Part shown: one piece after another, positions 24,992 through 33,705 of the stretch
How positions within the stretch are numbered: position 1 is the stretch's first letter
Layout: every line of letters starts with the position of its first letter
From: a bacterium GBS-1
Lineage (GTDB): Bacteria; Synergistota; GBS-1
DNA length: 64,000 nt
NCBI GenBank assembly: GCA_001443005.1
Contig: LEKQ01000001.1
Location: 516,792-580,791, forward strand
Direction of reading: 5' to 3'
Program-made: the position numbers and the translations under genes
The notes under the pieces: model-generated
Told to the model about the DNA's origin: nothing
The model's input: only the letters and a program-made list of their open reading frames with translations
Database searches by the model: none

Positions 24992-27391
24992 CTATCTGAC
25001 CCTAAAACCAGCCTCCTCAAGCTTTCTCCTGACCTCAAAGTGAACCATATCCACCTCTTCGTCTCTTAAAGTTCTTTCCCTAAGTCTATATATAACAGAG
25101 AATGTTAAGCTTCTATAACCTTGTGGAACTTGAGGTCCTTGATAGAAGTCAAACAGCCTAATTTCCTCAACCATCTCTCCACCAACGGACTTAATTACGC
25201 TTTCAACCTCACCAGCTTTTCTCGAAAGAGGAACCAAAACGGAAACATCTCTTCTCGTGGCAGGAAACTTGGGTAGCTCCCTATACCTAAGCTCCTTGGG
25301 AATAAACACAATGAGCTTATCAAGGTTTATCTCAGCAACGTATATAGGCTCGCTAACTTCAAAGGCTATCCCTATCTTCGGATTAACCTCACCGATCCAT
25401 CCAACGCGCTCACCAGAAATGAGAATAGAAGCAGACTTGTTCCGAGAAAGGAAGGGTATATCTTCACCAAGATCCCTAAAATCTGCATCAATCTTAAGAC
25501 CTTCGAAAAGGTTCTCTAAAACTCCCTTAAGGTTAAGCAAATCCCTTGGTATCTCATAACCAGTTATTAGGTCCTTATCCACCCCTCCAAGCATCATGAT
25601 GCCAAGCTTGTTCACCTCTGTGGGCAAACCTTCAAAGGTCAGCTCCGTCTTAAACACCTTACCTATCTCAAAGAAGGAAATATTCCTTATCCCCTTTCTA
25701 TAGTTGTTCAACAAGGCGTAAAGAAGCCCGGGAAGCATGAAAGTTCTCATAACAGATTGATTTTCTTTGAGAGGATTCCTAATAATGACGGCTTTCCTTA
25801 AAGGGTGTTCCTCAGGGATCAAGAGCTTATCGAAAATCTCAGGATCTATGAAGCTATAGGTTATGACCTCATTTAACCCTATACCAGCTAAGATATCCCT
25901 TATCCTCCACTCGAGCTTCTGAGAGGGCTCTAACCCACCTACCTGAGTCTCTCCCCAAGGCATCCTCGGAGGGATCTTAACATAACCATATATCCTAGCC
26001 ACTTCTTCAACGAGATCTATCTCCCTTCTTATATCGCCTCTATAAGTGGGAACCTCCACCTCAAGTAGGTCTTCCCTGTATCTGGAGTTAAAGCCTAAAG
26101 AGGACAATATAGTTATTATCTCCTCATCTTTAAGCTGAGTACCCAGAAGCCTGTTAACCCTTTCTGGCCTCATCATTACAAACCATGGTTTAAAGCTCTC
26201 CCTAGCAAGATCAAAATATCCCTTAGACACCTTGCCAGAAGTAAGTTTAGAGATGAGATAGGCAGCCCTATTGGCAGCAAAAAGGGTATTGCCTGGGTCC
26301 ACCCTTCTCTCAAATCTATAGGAAGCCTCAGTAGTCACCCCTAAGGAGCGAGCCGTTAACCTTATAGAAGATGGGTTAAAGAATGCGGATTCCAGAAAGA
26401 CGTCCTTCGTCCCACTCCATATCTCCGTATTCTCCCCCCCTATAACCCCAGCTATGCCTATAGCTCTTTCAGCATCAGCTATGACGAGGTTAGAGGAAGA
26501 AAGCTTCCTTTCAACACCATCTATGCAACGTATCCTCTCCCCATCATGCGCCCTCCTAACCAAAACCTTCCTCCTCCTTATTAAGTTAAGGTCAAAGGCA
26601 TGAAGGGGCTGCCCCAACTCAAGCATAACGTAGTTAGTCACATCAACTACATTATTCACAGGCCTTAAGCCACAATGTATCAATCTCCTCCTCAACCAAA
26701 GCGGGCTTTCGCCAACCTTGACATTCTCTATAACTCTTCCAACGTATCTAGGGCATAGCTCATAATCCAAAACTTCAACGTCAACGAGCTCCCTTATATC
26801 CCTTCCGCTCTCTTCAAGATCAAACTTGGGCAAAAGCCCCTTAGGCCCTATCCCCTTTATAGCGGCTATCTCCCTAGCTATACCAATGATGCTCAAACAG
26901 TCACCCCTATTAGGAGTAACGCTAACGTCGAGAATCACATCGTCAAGCTCATAAAGCTTAACGAAGCTTTCCCCCTCTTGAGCATCCTCAGGGAGAAGTA
27001 TCACCCCTTCATTATCCCCAACCTTGAGCTCTGACTCAGAGGGGAGTAAAGCGTTGAACTCCATACCAGAAACAGTGTAGGATCTGACAACGGTTCCTGA
27101 TGGCAAGGATGTTCCCACCGGAGCGATCACAACCTTGTTCCCACTCTTCAGGGTCAAATTCCCCTTATAGAAAGCCCTATAGCTTTTATCCTTAACAGAT
27201 AGCTCAACCAGAAAACCATCTTCGACCCTCTGGACATCTGAAACCCGAGCACAGACTAAACCATCTAACCCTGGGTTAAGCCCCACTATCTCCTCTACCT
27301 CGAGTCCGATCATCAAGAGACGATCCGCTAAAGCCTCCGGAGAAAAATTAATATCTATGAATTCCTTAAGCCATTTGAAAGAAACCCTCAT
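24992..27391 (-). CDS. pheT: Phenylalanine-tRNA ligase beta subunit
   Basis: 799 residues, normal length. Domains in order: EMAP-like tRNA-binding domain (about 40-150), B3/B4 editing domain (about 210-390), B5 (about 405-475, EIDLVEEVARIYGYVKIP), the catalytic-like core, and the C-terminal ferredoxin-fold anticodon-binding domain (about 705-799: RELPKFPATRRDVSVLVP). Forms the alpha2-beta2 enzyme with PheS, whose gene lies 12 nt upstream. Confidence 0.97.
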   Translation of the reverse strand: MRVSFKWLKEFIDINFSPEALADRLLMIGLEVEEIVGLNPGLDGLVCARVSDVQRVEDGFLVELSVKDKSYRAFYKGNLTLKSGNKVVIAPVGTSLPSGTVVRSYTVSGMEFNALLPSESELKVGDNEGVILLPEDAQEGESFVKLYELDDVILDVSVTPNRGDCLSIIGIAREIAAIKGIGPKGLLPKFDLEESGRDIRELVDVEVLDYELCPRYVGRVIENVKVGESPLWLRRRLIHCGLRPVNNVVDVTNYVMLELGQPLHAFDLNLIRRRKVLVRRAHDGERIRCIDGVERKLSSSNLVIADAERAIGIAGVIGGENTEIWSGTKDVFLESAFFNPSSIRLTARSLGVTTEASYRFERRVDPGNTLFAANRAAYLISKLTSGKVSKGYFDLARESFKPWFVMMRPERVNRLLGTQLKDEEIITILSSLGFNSRYREDLLEVEVPTYRGDIRREIDLVEEVARIYGYVKIPPRMPWGETQVGGLEPSQKLEWRIRDILAGIGLNEVITYSFIDPEIFDKLLIPEEHPLRKAVIIRNPLKENQSVMRTFMLPGLLYALLNNYRKGIRNISFFEIGKVFKTELTFEGLPTEVNKLGIMMLGGVDKDLITGYEIPRDLLNLKGVLENLFEGLKIDADFRDLGEDIPFLSRNKSASILISGERVGWIGEVNPKIGIAFEVSEPIYVAEINLDKLIVFIPKELRYRELPKFPATRRDVSVLVPLSRKAGEVESVIKSVGGEMVEEIRLFDFYQGPQVPQGYRSLTFSVIYRLRERTLRDEEVDMVHFEVRRKLEEAGFRVR

Positions 27392-27403
27392 GCTTACCCC
27401 TCC

Positions 27404-28414
27404 TTAAAACTGCCGCAGAAAACGAAGATCGTTATCGAAGAAGAGGCGTAAGTCATCTATGCCATACTTAAGCATTGCTATCCTCTCCACACCAAGACCA
27501 AAGGCGAACCCCACATATTTACCGCTATCATAACCCACAGCCTTAAAGACCTCTGGATGAACCATACCCGCACCAAGGATCTCAAGCCAACCAGTTCCCT
27601 TGCAAACCTGGCACCCTTTCCCACCACACCTAACGCACTCCACATCAACCTCAAGGCTTGGCTCAGTAAATGGGAAGTAGCTAGGCCTAAACCTAACCCT
27701 CCTTTTTCCACCAAATATCCTATTGGCGAACTCAGAGAGAACCCCCTTAAGATCAGCCAGTTTCACATCCTCATCTACCAAAAGCCCTTCGACTTGATGA
27801 AACATAGGGGAGTGAGTTGGATCGGAATCCCTTCTATAAACCTTACCCGCTGAGATAACCCTTAACGGAGGCTTCCTCTTTCTCATAGCTCTTATTTGAA
27901 CCGGCGAGGTGTGAGTCCTTAAAAGAGCGTTATCAGTTATATAGAAGGTATCATGCATATCCCTAGCAGGATGGTCCTTAGGAATATTCAAGGCTTCAAA
28001 ATTATAATAGTCCAACTCAATTTCAGGACCCTCTTCGAGGGAAAACCCCATAGATGAAAATATCTCTATTATCTCCCTCAAAACCCTGTTTAGGGGATGA
28101 ATATTTCCTATCCTAACTCGCCTTCCTGGAAGAGTCAGATCCACTTTCCCCTCAAGCTCCTTTTTAAGAGCCTCAGCTTCGAGGATCTCACCTTCCCTCT
28201 TCCTTATTCTCTCCTCCATCCACTCCTTGAGGTCGTTTAGTACCCTTCCTCTCTCCCTCCTCTCCTCAACGGAAAGGTTCTTCAGCTCCTTAAAGAGATT
28301 GGTTAAAATCCCCTTTCTCCCAAGATATTTAGCCTTAACCTCATACAGAACGGGGAGGCTCGTAGCCTCCCCCACATCTTTGAGAAACTCTCTTCTTATG
28401 CTTTCGATATTCAT
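27404..28414 (-). CDS. pheS: Phenylalanine-tRNA ligase alpha subunit
   Basis: 336 residues. ATG at 28414 (MNIESIRREFLKDVGEA) follows a GGGAG; an upstream TTG at 28453 lies inside rplT and is not needed. N-terminal coiled coil (to about 85) and class II catalytic core with motif 2 (LLRTHTSPVQIRAM), FHQVEGLLVDE, the Cys-rich segment CVRCGGKGCQVCKGTGW, and motif 3 GFAFGLGVERIAMLKYGI. No T-box or attenuator is visible in the 25 nt before it; it follows the infC operon. Confidence 0.97.
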   Translation of the reverse strand: MNIESIRREFLKDVGEATSLPVLYEVKAKYLGRKGILTNLFKELKNLSVEERRERGRVLNDLKEWMEERIRKREGEILEAEALKKELEGKVDLTLPGRRVRIGNIHPLNRVLREIIEIFSSMGFSLEEGPEIELDYYNFEALNIPKDHPARDMHDTFYITDNALLRTHTSPVQIRAMRKRKPPLRVISAGKVYRRDSDPTHSPMFHQVEGLLVDEDVKLADLKGVLSEFANRIFGGKRRVRFRPSYFPFTEPSLEVDVECVRCGGKGCQVCKGTGWLEILGAGMVHPEVFKAVGYDSGKYVGFAFGLGVERIAMLKYGIDDLRLFFDNDLRFLRQF

Positions 28415-28439
28415 GCCCAATTCATCTCCCAAGATGTCA

Positions 28440-28799
28440 TTATGCGATACCAAGGCTTACCTTGGCTACTTCTACAAGGCGATTGAACGACTCCCTATCA
28501 TGTATGGCCATCTCAGCGAGCATCTTACGATTTATAGCGATACCTGCCTTCTTCAAGCCATTTATAAATCTGCTGTAGGTCAGGCCTCCCTCTCTCGCCG
28601 CCGCATTTATCCTAGCTATCCATAGCCTTCTAAACTCTCTTTTCTCAGCCTTCCTATCCCTGTAAGAATAGCTAAGGGCCTTTAACATAGCCTCATGGGC
28701 TCTTCTAAAAACGTTTTTCTTCTGACCATAGAAACCCTTGGTTATCTTAAAAAGCTTCTTTCTTCTACCCTTTCCAGAGCTTGCATTCTTAACCCTCAT
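28440..28799 (-). CDS. rplT: Ribosomal protein L20
   Basis: 119 residues, full length and highly conserved (GRRKKLFKITKGFYGQKKN, then RRLWIARINAAAREGG and LAEMAIHDRESFNRLV). 23S rRNA-binding early assembly protein. In several bacteria L20 also represses its own infC-rpmI-rplT operon through the leader; a suitable leader is present at 29539-29696. Confidence 0.98.
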   Translation of the reverse strand: MRVKNASSGKGRRKKLFKITKGFYGQKKNVFRRAHEAMLKALSYSYRDRKAEKREFRRLWIARINAAAREGGLTYSRFINGLKKAGIAINRKMLAEMAIHDRESFNRLVEVAKVSLGIA

Positions 28800-28827
28800 G
28801 AACCTTCACCTCTTTCCCAAACGCGTT

Positions 28828-29028
28828 TTAAGCATAAGGTAACATCTTCTTGACATTAATGGCATCTCTACCGCTAAGATAGGCAGCTTTCCTAGCCTGC
28901 CTCTTCCTCTTAGGACTTTTCCTTCTTAAAAGGTGACTCCTCCCGGTCTTCATATACTTAACCTTACCCCTTGCGGTAATCTTGAACCTCTTAGCTATGC
29001 TCTTGCGCGTTTTCATCATGTTAGACAC
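28828..29028 (-). CDS. rpmI: Ribosomal protein L35
   Basis: 66 residues, small and very basic: KTRKSIAKRFKITARGKVKYM and HLLRRKSPKRKRQARKAAYL. Middle gene of the infC-rpmI-rplT operon, 6 nt after infC and 28 nt before rplT. Confidence 0.97.
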   Translation of the reverse strand: MSNMMKTRKSIAKRFKITARGKVKYMKTGRSHLLRRKSPKRKRQARKAAYLSGRDAINVKKMLPYA

Positions 29029-29034
29029 CCCTCC

Positions 29035-29538
29035 CTATTTTGGAGCAAGCATAACGCTTATAGCCCATCCCTCTACTCTTGGGCCCCACTCAAGTCTACT
29101 TAAGTCTTTAGTTTCCTCTATGATTTTCATTAATATATCCTTACCATCATCAACATAACTCATCTCTCTGCCCTTAAAGATCATAGAAACCTTAACCTTG
29201 CAACCATCCTGAAGGAACTCTCTTATATTCTTGAGCTTGAAGCGATAATCATGCTCTTCTATTTTCGGCCTCATCCTCACCTCTTTAACCACTGAGCCCT
29301 TGGGTTTATTCTTACCCTGCTTCATCTTCTTCTTGAGCTCATAGCGATACTTCCCATAATCCATTAGCTTACACACGGGCGGGTCAGCCTCAGGCGCTAC
29401 CTCAACGAGGTCAAGCTGCTTCTCATGAGCTATCCTCAAAGCCTCCTCGATATCGCAAACCCCAATCTGCTTACCCTCCTCATCGATAAGCCTAACCTTC
29501 CTTGCCCTAATCTGCTCGTTAATGCGATGCTCTTTAAT
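29035..29538 (-). CDS. infC: Translation initiation factor IF-3 (AUU start)
   Basis: 167 residues, both IF-3 domains: N-terminal (HRINEQIRARKVRLIDEEG, IGVCDIEEALRIAHEK, PPVCKLMDYGKYRYELKKK) and C-terminal (KEVRMRPKIEEHDYRFKLKNIREFL, MIFKGREMSY). IF-3 rejects wrong start codons and keeps subunits apart. The start is set at ATT 29538: a Shine-Dalgarno GGAGGTGAT (29551-29543) lies exactly 8 nt away, while the in-frame TTG, GTG and ATG at 29553-29542 overlap it. AUU starts are the rule for infC in many bacteria and give autoregulation, because IF-3 discriminates against AUU. Confidence 0.95.
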   Translation of the reverse strand: MKEHRINEQIRARKVRLIDEEGKQIGVCDIEEALRIAHEKQLDLVEVAPEADPPVCKLMDYGKYRYELKKKMKQGKNKPKGSVVKEVRMRPKIEEHDYRFKLKNIREFLQDGCKVKVSMIFKGREMSYVDDGKDILMKIIEETKDLSRLEWGPRVEGWAISVMLAPK

Positions 29539-29551
29539 ATCCATCACCTCC
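29539..29551 (-). promoter_or_regulatory. Strong ribosome binding site fixing an AUU start for infC
   Basis: GGAGGTGAT (29551-29543) matches nine consecutive bases of the usual anti-Shine-Dalgarno. Spacing to ATT is 8 nt, ideal; spacing to the ATG at 29544 is impossible. Confidence 0.75.
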
Positions 29552-29572
29552 AAAAGCTTAAATGAAAATTTT

Positions 29573-29607
29573 AAAAGGGCAGATAGGATACACCTATCTG
29601 CCCTTTT
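29573..29607 (-). terminator. Attenuator hairpin in the infC leader
   Basis: Perfect 15-bp stem (29573-29587 with 29593-29607) and a 5-nt loop; in the infC transcript the stem ends in UUUU followed by AAAAUUUUC. It stands between the promoter and infC. Nine bases of its 5' arm can pair instead with CTATCTGCC at 29675-29667, giving a competing antiterminator. Confidence 0.7.
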
Positions 29608-29696
29608 AAACGATCCGCCCTTTTAAAAGAAGACCCTGCGAGCTTAAAACCAGCTACAGGGTGAGAGGCAGATAGATGCCCCTTCTTAAAGAAGTC
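29608..29696 (-). promoter_or_regulatory. infC operon leader, upstream part (L20-leader type)
   Basis: Holds the antiterminator segment CTATCTGCC (29675-29667), a second hairpin ACCCTG/CAGGGT with inner AGCT/AGCT (29662-29633), a small palindrome CTTCTT-T-AAGAAG near 29690, and one copy of a 15-nt direct repeat TTTAAAAGGGCGGAT (29627-29613) whose second copy (29610-29596, one mismatch) forms the attenuator arm. The arrangement resembles L20-controlled attenuation, but the ligand is inferred. Confidence 0.6.
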
Positions 29697-29702
29697 AATG
29701 GA

Positions 29703-29731
29703 AGTATACCATGAAATCTTCCATAAGTAAA
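29703..29731 (-). promoter_or_regulatory. Promoter of infC-rpmI-rplT
   Basis: -35 TTTACT (29731-29726), 17-bp spacer, extended -10 TGG then TATACT (29708-29703). It places the RNA start near 29697, about 158 nt before the infC start codon. Confidence 0.65.
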
Positions 29732-29732
29732 G

Positions 29733-30539
29733 TCAGAACAACCTTTTAAGAGTCATTACAAAATCTTGTGGAAGGGGAGAAACAATCTGAACATATTCTC
29801 CCGTGAATGGGTGTCTAAAGGAAATCTTCTCACAATGGATCATGTTTCTGGGCACCTTCCTAAGCGCCTCCTCTTCTATCTTCCCCTTCCTGTATAGCTT
29901 ATCCCCTACTACAGGATACCCCTTCTTCAGAAGGTGAATCCTAATCTGATGCTTTCTTCCAGTCAGAAGCTTAGCCTCAAGATAAGTAGCGATCTTAGCC
30001 CTCTTTAATACCTTGAAGATGGTTATGGCTTCCCGCCCCTCTATTGGAAAATCCACCTTAAAGAGATCTTCTTTCACACTCCCCTCAGCTATAACCTTAT
30101 AGATCTTATCAATAGCCCTATTCTTAAAAAGCTCTTTAAAAGCCTCAAATACCTCCTCACCCTTAGCGAAGAGGGTCACGCCGCTCGTCTCAGAATCCAA
30201 CCTATGGATAGCCCTAACCCTATAACCGTCTTCATTAAGAAGGGCTTCCAAACTATCCTTCGACTCGTTGGTTAATAGGAAGGGGGGCTTAGAAACCGCC
30301 AAGAGAAAATCATCCTTGTACAAAACCTCGTAATCCCTTCCATAATCAGCCAGCAAAACTTCAACCTTATCCCCTGGAAAGACCCAAGCCCCCGCTTTAA
30401 ATATCCTCTCCTCGTTTAGAAAAACCCAACCTCTATCTAAGACCCTCTTTATACCCCTACCAGACAATGGAAGCTTACATTTTAGAAAATCTCTTAACGA
30501 TAAGGGACCCTTTTCAACAAAAAAGCTTAAGAACTCCAA
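29733..30539 (-). CDS. RluA-family 23S rRNA/tRNA pseudouridine synthase
   Basis: 268 residues. N-terminal S4 RNA-binding domain (about 12-60: RGIKRVLDRGWVFLNEERI) and catalytic domain with the diagnostic RAIHRLDSETSGVTLFAK, where the Asp of HRLD is the nucleophile, plus LLTGRKHQIRIHL and YPVVGDKLY. TTG at 30539 is the start, 5 nt after thrS; no strong Shine-Dalgarno at that distance. Which uridine it modifies cannot be told. Confidence 0.88.
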   Translation of the reverse strand: MEFLSFFVEKGPLSLRDFLKCKLPLSGRGIKRVLDRGWVFLNEERIFKAGAWVFPGDKVEVLLADYGRDYEVLYKDDFLLAVSKPPFLLTNESKDSLEALLNEDGYRVRAIHRLDSETSGVTLFAKGEEVFEAFKELFKNRAIDKIYKVIAEGSVKEDLFKVDFPIEGREAITIFKVLKRAKIATYLEAKLLTGRKHQIRIHLLKKGYPVVGDKLYRKGKIEEEALRKVPRNMIHCEKISFRHPFTGEYVQIVSPLPQDFVMTLKRLF

Positions 30540-30544
30540 GCCTA

Positions 30545-32440
30545 TTACTTGAAACTCCTTTTTCTCTCCTCGAGCATCTTCAGGAACTCATCTATGCTGA
30601 AGCTTCCTATATCCCCCTCTTTCCTCTCCCTAACCGATACCTTTCTTTCGCTTACCTCCTTATCTCCCACTATAGCCATGTATGGGACCTTCTCAAGCTG
30701 AGCTCCTCTTATCTTATAACCCAACTTCTCATTCCTATCATCGAGCTCAACCCTATAACCTCTATCGAAGAGAATATCGTAAAGCTCCCTGGCAAAGGGA
30801 ATGTGAGCCTCACCGATCGTTAATATTTTCACCTGAACGGGAGCAAGCCAAAGGGGGAAAGCCCCAGCGTAGTGCTCTATAAGTATCCCAAAGAATCTCT
30901 CCAGACTACCGTATATAACCCTGTGGATCATAACAGGTCTATGTCTCTCACCATCAGTACCAACATAGGTCACGTCGAACTTCTCAGGAATTAGAAAATC
31001 AAGCTGAATCGTACCGCACTGCCATGTTCTCCCTATGCAATCCCTAAGGTGAAAGTCTATCTTAGGACCATAAAAAGCCCCTTCACCCTCCCTTATCCTA
31101 TAGGGAATCGATAGATCATCTAAAGTAGATTTAAGGGCGTTAGTCGCTTTCTCCCAGATCTCATCAGAACCCATCGCCTTCTCTGGCTTAGTACTAAGCT
31201 CAACAGAGTAATCGAACCCAAAGATATCCCTATAAAAGTGATCAGCAAGCCTTATGATTCCCTCTATTTCGCCCTTTATCTGCTCAGGTGTGCAGAATAT
31301 ATGGGCATCGTCCTGGGTGAAGGCCCTAACTCGCATCAGACCGTGAAGCACACCTGATCTTTCATGCCTATGCACAATGCCAAGCTCGGCCAAGCGAAGG
31401 GGAAGGTCTCTATAGCTCTTTATCCCCTCCTTATAAACGAGAATAGCTCCAGGGCAATTCATCGGTTTTATAGCGTAATCCATCTCATCTATCTTAGTAA
31501 AGTACATGTTCTCCTTGTAGTGATCCCAATGACCCGATCTCTCCCATAGCTCTTTGGATAAAATCAAAGGGGTCCTTATTTCCTTATAACCCGCCTTCCT
31601 GTGCTCCTTCCTCCAGAAATCCACAAGCTCGTTTAAAACCACCATCCCCTTGGGATGGAAGAAAGGAAAGCCCGGACCTTCAGGCTGAAGGCTGAATAGA
31701 TCAAGCTCCCTACCCAAGCGCCTGTGATCTCTTCTCTTAGCCTCCTCCATCCTATTTATGTGATCTTCCAGCATCTCCTTTGTCGGGAAAGCGGTCCCAT
31801 ATATCCTTTGAAGCATCGGATTCCTTTCATCCCCTCTCCAGTAAGCCCCAGCAACGCTCAAAAGCTTAAAGTGCTTAACATAACCGGTGGAAGGCAGGTG
31901 AGGACCAGCACAAAGATCTATGAACTCCCCCTGCCGATAAAAGCTAACCACCTCATCAGGGATATCCTCCAGAAGCTCAAGCTTATAAGGCTCATCCTTA
32001 AGTATCTCCCTAGCCTCTTTCTTACTTTTTAGCTCTTTGATCACAGGGTAGTCTTCCTCCACTATCCTCTTCATCTCCGCTTCTATTTTCTCGATATCCT
32101 CGGCTGAAAACCCATCGGGATAATCGAAGTCGTAGTAAAAGCCATTCTCTATGGCGGGACCTATACCTAACTTAGCGTGAGGGAACAGCCTCTTCACTGC
32201 CTGTGCCATGATATGCGAAGCGGTGTGCCAGAAAGCCTTTTGAGACATAGGATGAGAGAAGTCCAAAAACTTAACCTTAGAGTCTCTTTCAACAACGGAC
32301 GTTAGCTCCACCACTTCCCCATCCAGCTCAGCCATCAGGACATCCTTAACCCCCAACCTTCTTGCTATATCAAGAAGCCTTTCCCCTTTTTGAACCTCTA
32401 TGACTCTTCCATCAACATCCACCTTTAGCATCTCCATCAT
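30545..32440 (-). CDS. thrS: Threonine-tRNA ligase
   Basis: 631 residues, full class II ThrRS. TGS domain (1-60), editing domain (about 65-230, FWHTASHIMAQAVKRLFP and DLCAGPHLPSTGYV), catalytic core with MNCPGAILVYK, VHRHERSGVLHGLMRVRAFTQDDAHIFC and WQCGTIQLDF, and the anticodon-binding domain (about 530-631). Zinc ligands Cys, His, His are in place. The start is one of three close ATGs (32440, 32437, 32431); the third has the better spacing to AAAGGGAG. No T-box leader: the preceding gene ends 14 nt away. Confidence 0.97.
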   Translation of the reverse strand: MMEMLKVDVDGRVIEVQKGERLLDIARRLGVKDVLMAELDGEVVELTSVVERDSKVKFLDFSHPMSQKAFWHTASHIMAQAVKRLFPHAKLGIGPAIENGFYYDFDYPDGFSAEDIEKIEAEMKRIVEEDYPVIKELKSKKEAREILKDEPYKLELLEDIPDEVVSFYRQGEFIDLCAGPHLPSTGYVKHFKLLSVAGAYWRGDERNPMLQRIYGTAFPTKEMLEDHINRMEEAKRRDHRRLGRELDLFSLQPEGPGFPFFHPKGMVVLNELVDFWRKEHRKAGYKEIRTPLILSKELWERSGHWDHYKENMYFTKIDEMDYAIKPMNCPGAILVYKEGIKSYRDLPLRLAELGIVHRHERSGVLHGLMRVRAFTQDDAHIFCTPEQIKGEIEGIIRLADHFYRDIFGFDYSVELSTKPEKAMGSDEIWEKATNALKSTLDDLSIPYRIREGEGAFYGPKIDFHLRDCIGRTWQCGTIQLDFLIPEKFDVTYVGTDGERHRPVMIHRVIYGSLERFFGILIEHYAGAFPLWLAPVQVKILTIGEAHIPFARELYDILFDRGYRVELDDRNEKLGYKIRGAQLEKVPYMAIVGDKEVSERKVSVRERKEGDIGSFSIDEFLKMLEERKRSFK

Positions 32441-32454
32441 CTCCCTTTAAAAGG

Positions 32455-33705
32455 CTAAACTTTTTGCCCTATTTCCTCTAAGGTCAAGGATCGAGTGTGC
32501 CTCGTGTGAGACCACTCTCTCTCCCTAAAGCTAAACAGAGCCTGAATAACAACAGGTATCCAAGTTAGGCTCCAAATGAAAAGGTAAACTATATAAGGTA
32601 AAGCCTTTAAAGGAATTCTCTCTTGAAATATAGCCACCAAGGGATAAAGCCACATCCACAAGGAAAGCACAAACCAAAATTCAAAAGGTAAAACAGAATA
32701 GACTTTAAAATCCATTACCTCGATATCTGCCAAGTAGGAAACACAAAGAAAAAGAATTACCGCTCCACTTACTATGACCCTCAAGGGAGATAAAGCATAA
32801 AAGAACATATCAAGCACGTGTAATTTCCCTTCTAACATAGCCTTCTTAAAAAGAGGCAAGCTGTATCTCCAAGCCACATCCCAATGTCCTCTCATCCACC
32901 TCAACCTCTGGTTCCAGGAATCCCTGAGGGTTAATGGCTTCTCATCATAGACCTTAGCATCGTGTATCCATCCGATCTTTATACCATCAAGGTTTAACTT
33001 AACGGTAAGCTCTAAATCCTCAGTAACAGAAGTGAGATTTAAAGCGTACTTCTTTACCAGGTCTAAGGCAATAGCAAATCCGGTTCCCCCCAACACAGCG
33101 GAAAGCCCAACGTGCCAACGAGCCAACTGAAAAACCCTATTGGATATCCAATAGCCCAACGCATAGGCCTTCGTAACCCAACTATCAAAGGGGTTTTTCG
33201 TGTCGAGGTAACACTGAACGACCTTTTCTCCGGAACAGAACATCTCGTTAACCTTCTCGAGAAAATTGAGAGAAACCAAATTATCAGCATCAAAAACGCA
33301 TACAGCGTCAAACCTCTTCATCTTTAAGACCCTCTTAAAGGCCCAGCTAAGAGCATGCTGTTTTCCTCTCCTAATCGAGTCCTTCCTCTCCCATACCGTG
33401 GCTCCCGCATTTTTAGCTACCTTAGCAGTATTATCAGTACAGTTATCTGCGATAACTATCACTTCATAACAGCTCCTCGGGTATCGAAGCTTATTCAGGT
33501 TAGAAACCAAATTGGCTATAACCCTCTCTTCATCATGAGCTGGAATCAGAATGGCAAACTTCAAATACCTTTTTCCCTTTGGAATCTCACGCTTTTTCCA
33601 AGGGAAAAGTCCCAAAGTATAGATCAATACATAATAACCACCTATTAAAGCTATCAATATCTCTGCGTACAAAACTAAAATTAACCAGATATCCTCTATA
33701 TTCAT
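32455..33705 (-). CDS. Membrane glycosyltransferase, family 2
   Basis: 416 residues. N-terminal membrane helix (about 5-30), GT-A catalytic domain (about 48-270) with FAILIPAHDEERVIANLV, VIVIADNCTDNTA, the metal-binding DAD in VFDADNLVS, TSVTEDLELTVKL (catalytic Asp of TED) and QRLRWMRGHWDVA (QxxRW), then three or four C-terminal helices (about 305-395). This is the processive, polysaccharide-synthase-like layout, so a cell-surface polymer or glycolipid is likely. The ATG overlaps the gltX stop (ATGA). Confidence 0.9.
   Translation of the reverse strand: MNIEDIWLILVLYAEILIALIGGYYVLIYTLGLFPWKKREIPKGKRYLKFAILIPAHDEERVIANLVSNLNKLRYPRSCYEVIVIADNCTDNTAKVAKNAGATVWERKDSIRRGKQHALSWAFKRVLKMKRFDAVCVFDADNLVSLNFLEKVNEMFCSGEKVVQCYLDTKNPFDSWVTKAYALGYWISNRVFQLARWHVGLSAVLGGTGFAIALDLVKKYALNLTSVTEDLELTVKLNLDGIKIGWIHDAKVYDEKPLTLRDSWNQRLRWMRGHWDVAWRYSLPLFKKAMLEGKLHVLDMFFYALSPLRVIVSGAVILFLCVSYLADIEVMDFKVYSVLPFEFWFVLSLWMWLYPLVAIFQERIPLKALPYIVYLFIWSLTWIPVVIQALFSFREREWSHTRHTRSLTLEEIGQKV

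Noticed and set aside
32441-32454. T-box or other leader for thrS, and likewise for pheS and gltX
   Set aside because: Gaps before these genes are 7 to 25 nt, too short for a T-box, and no T-box sequence is visible.
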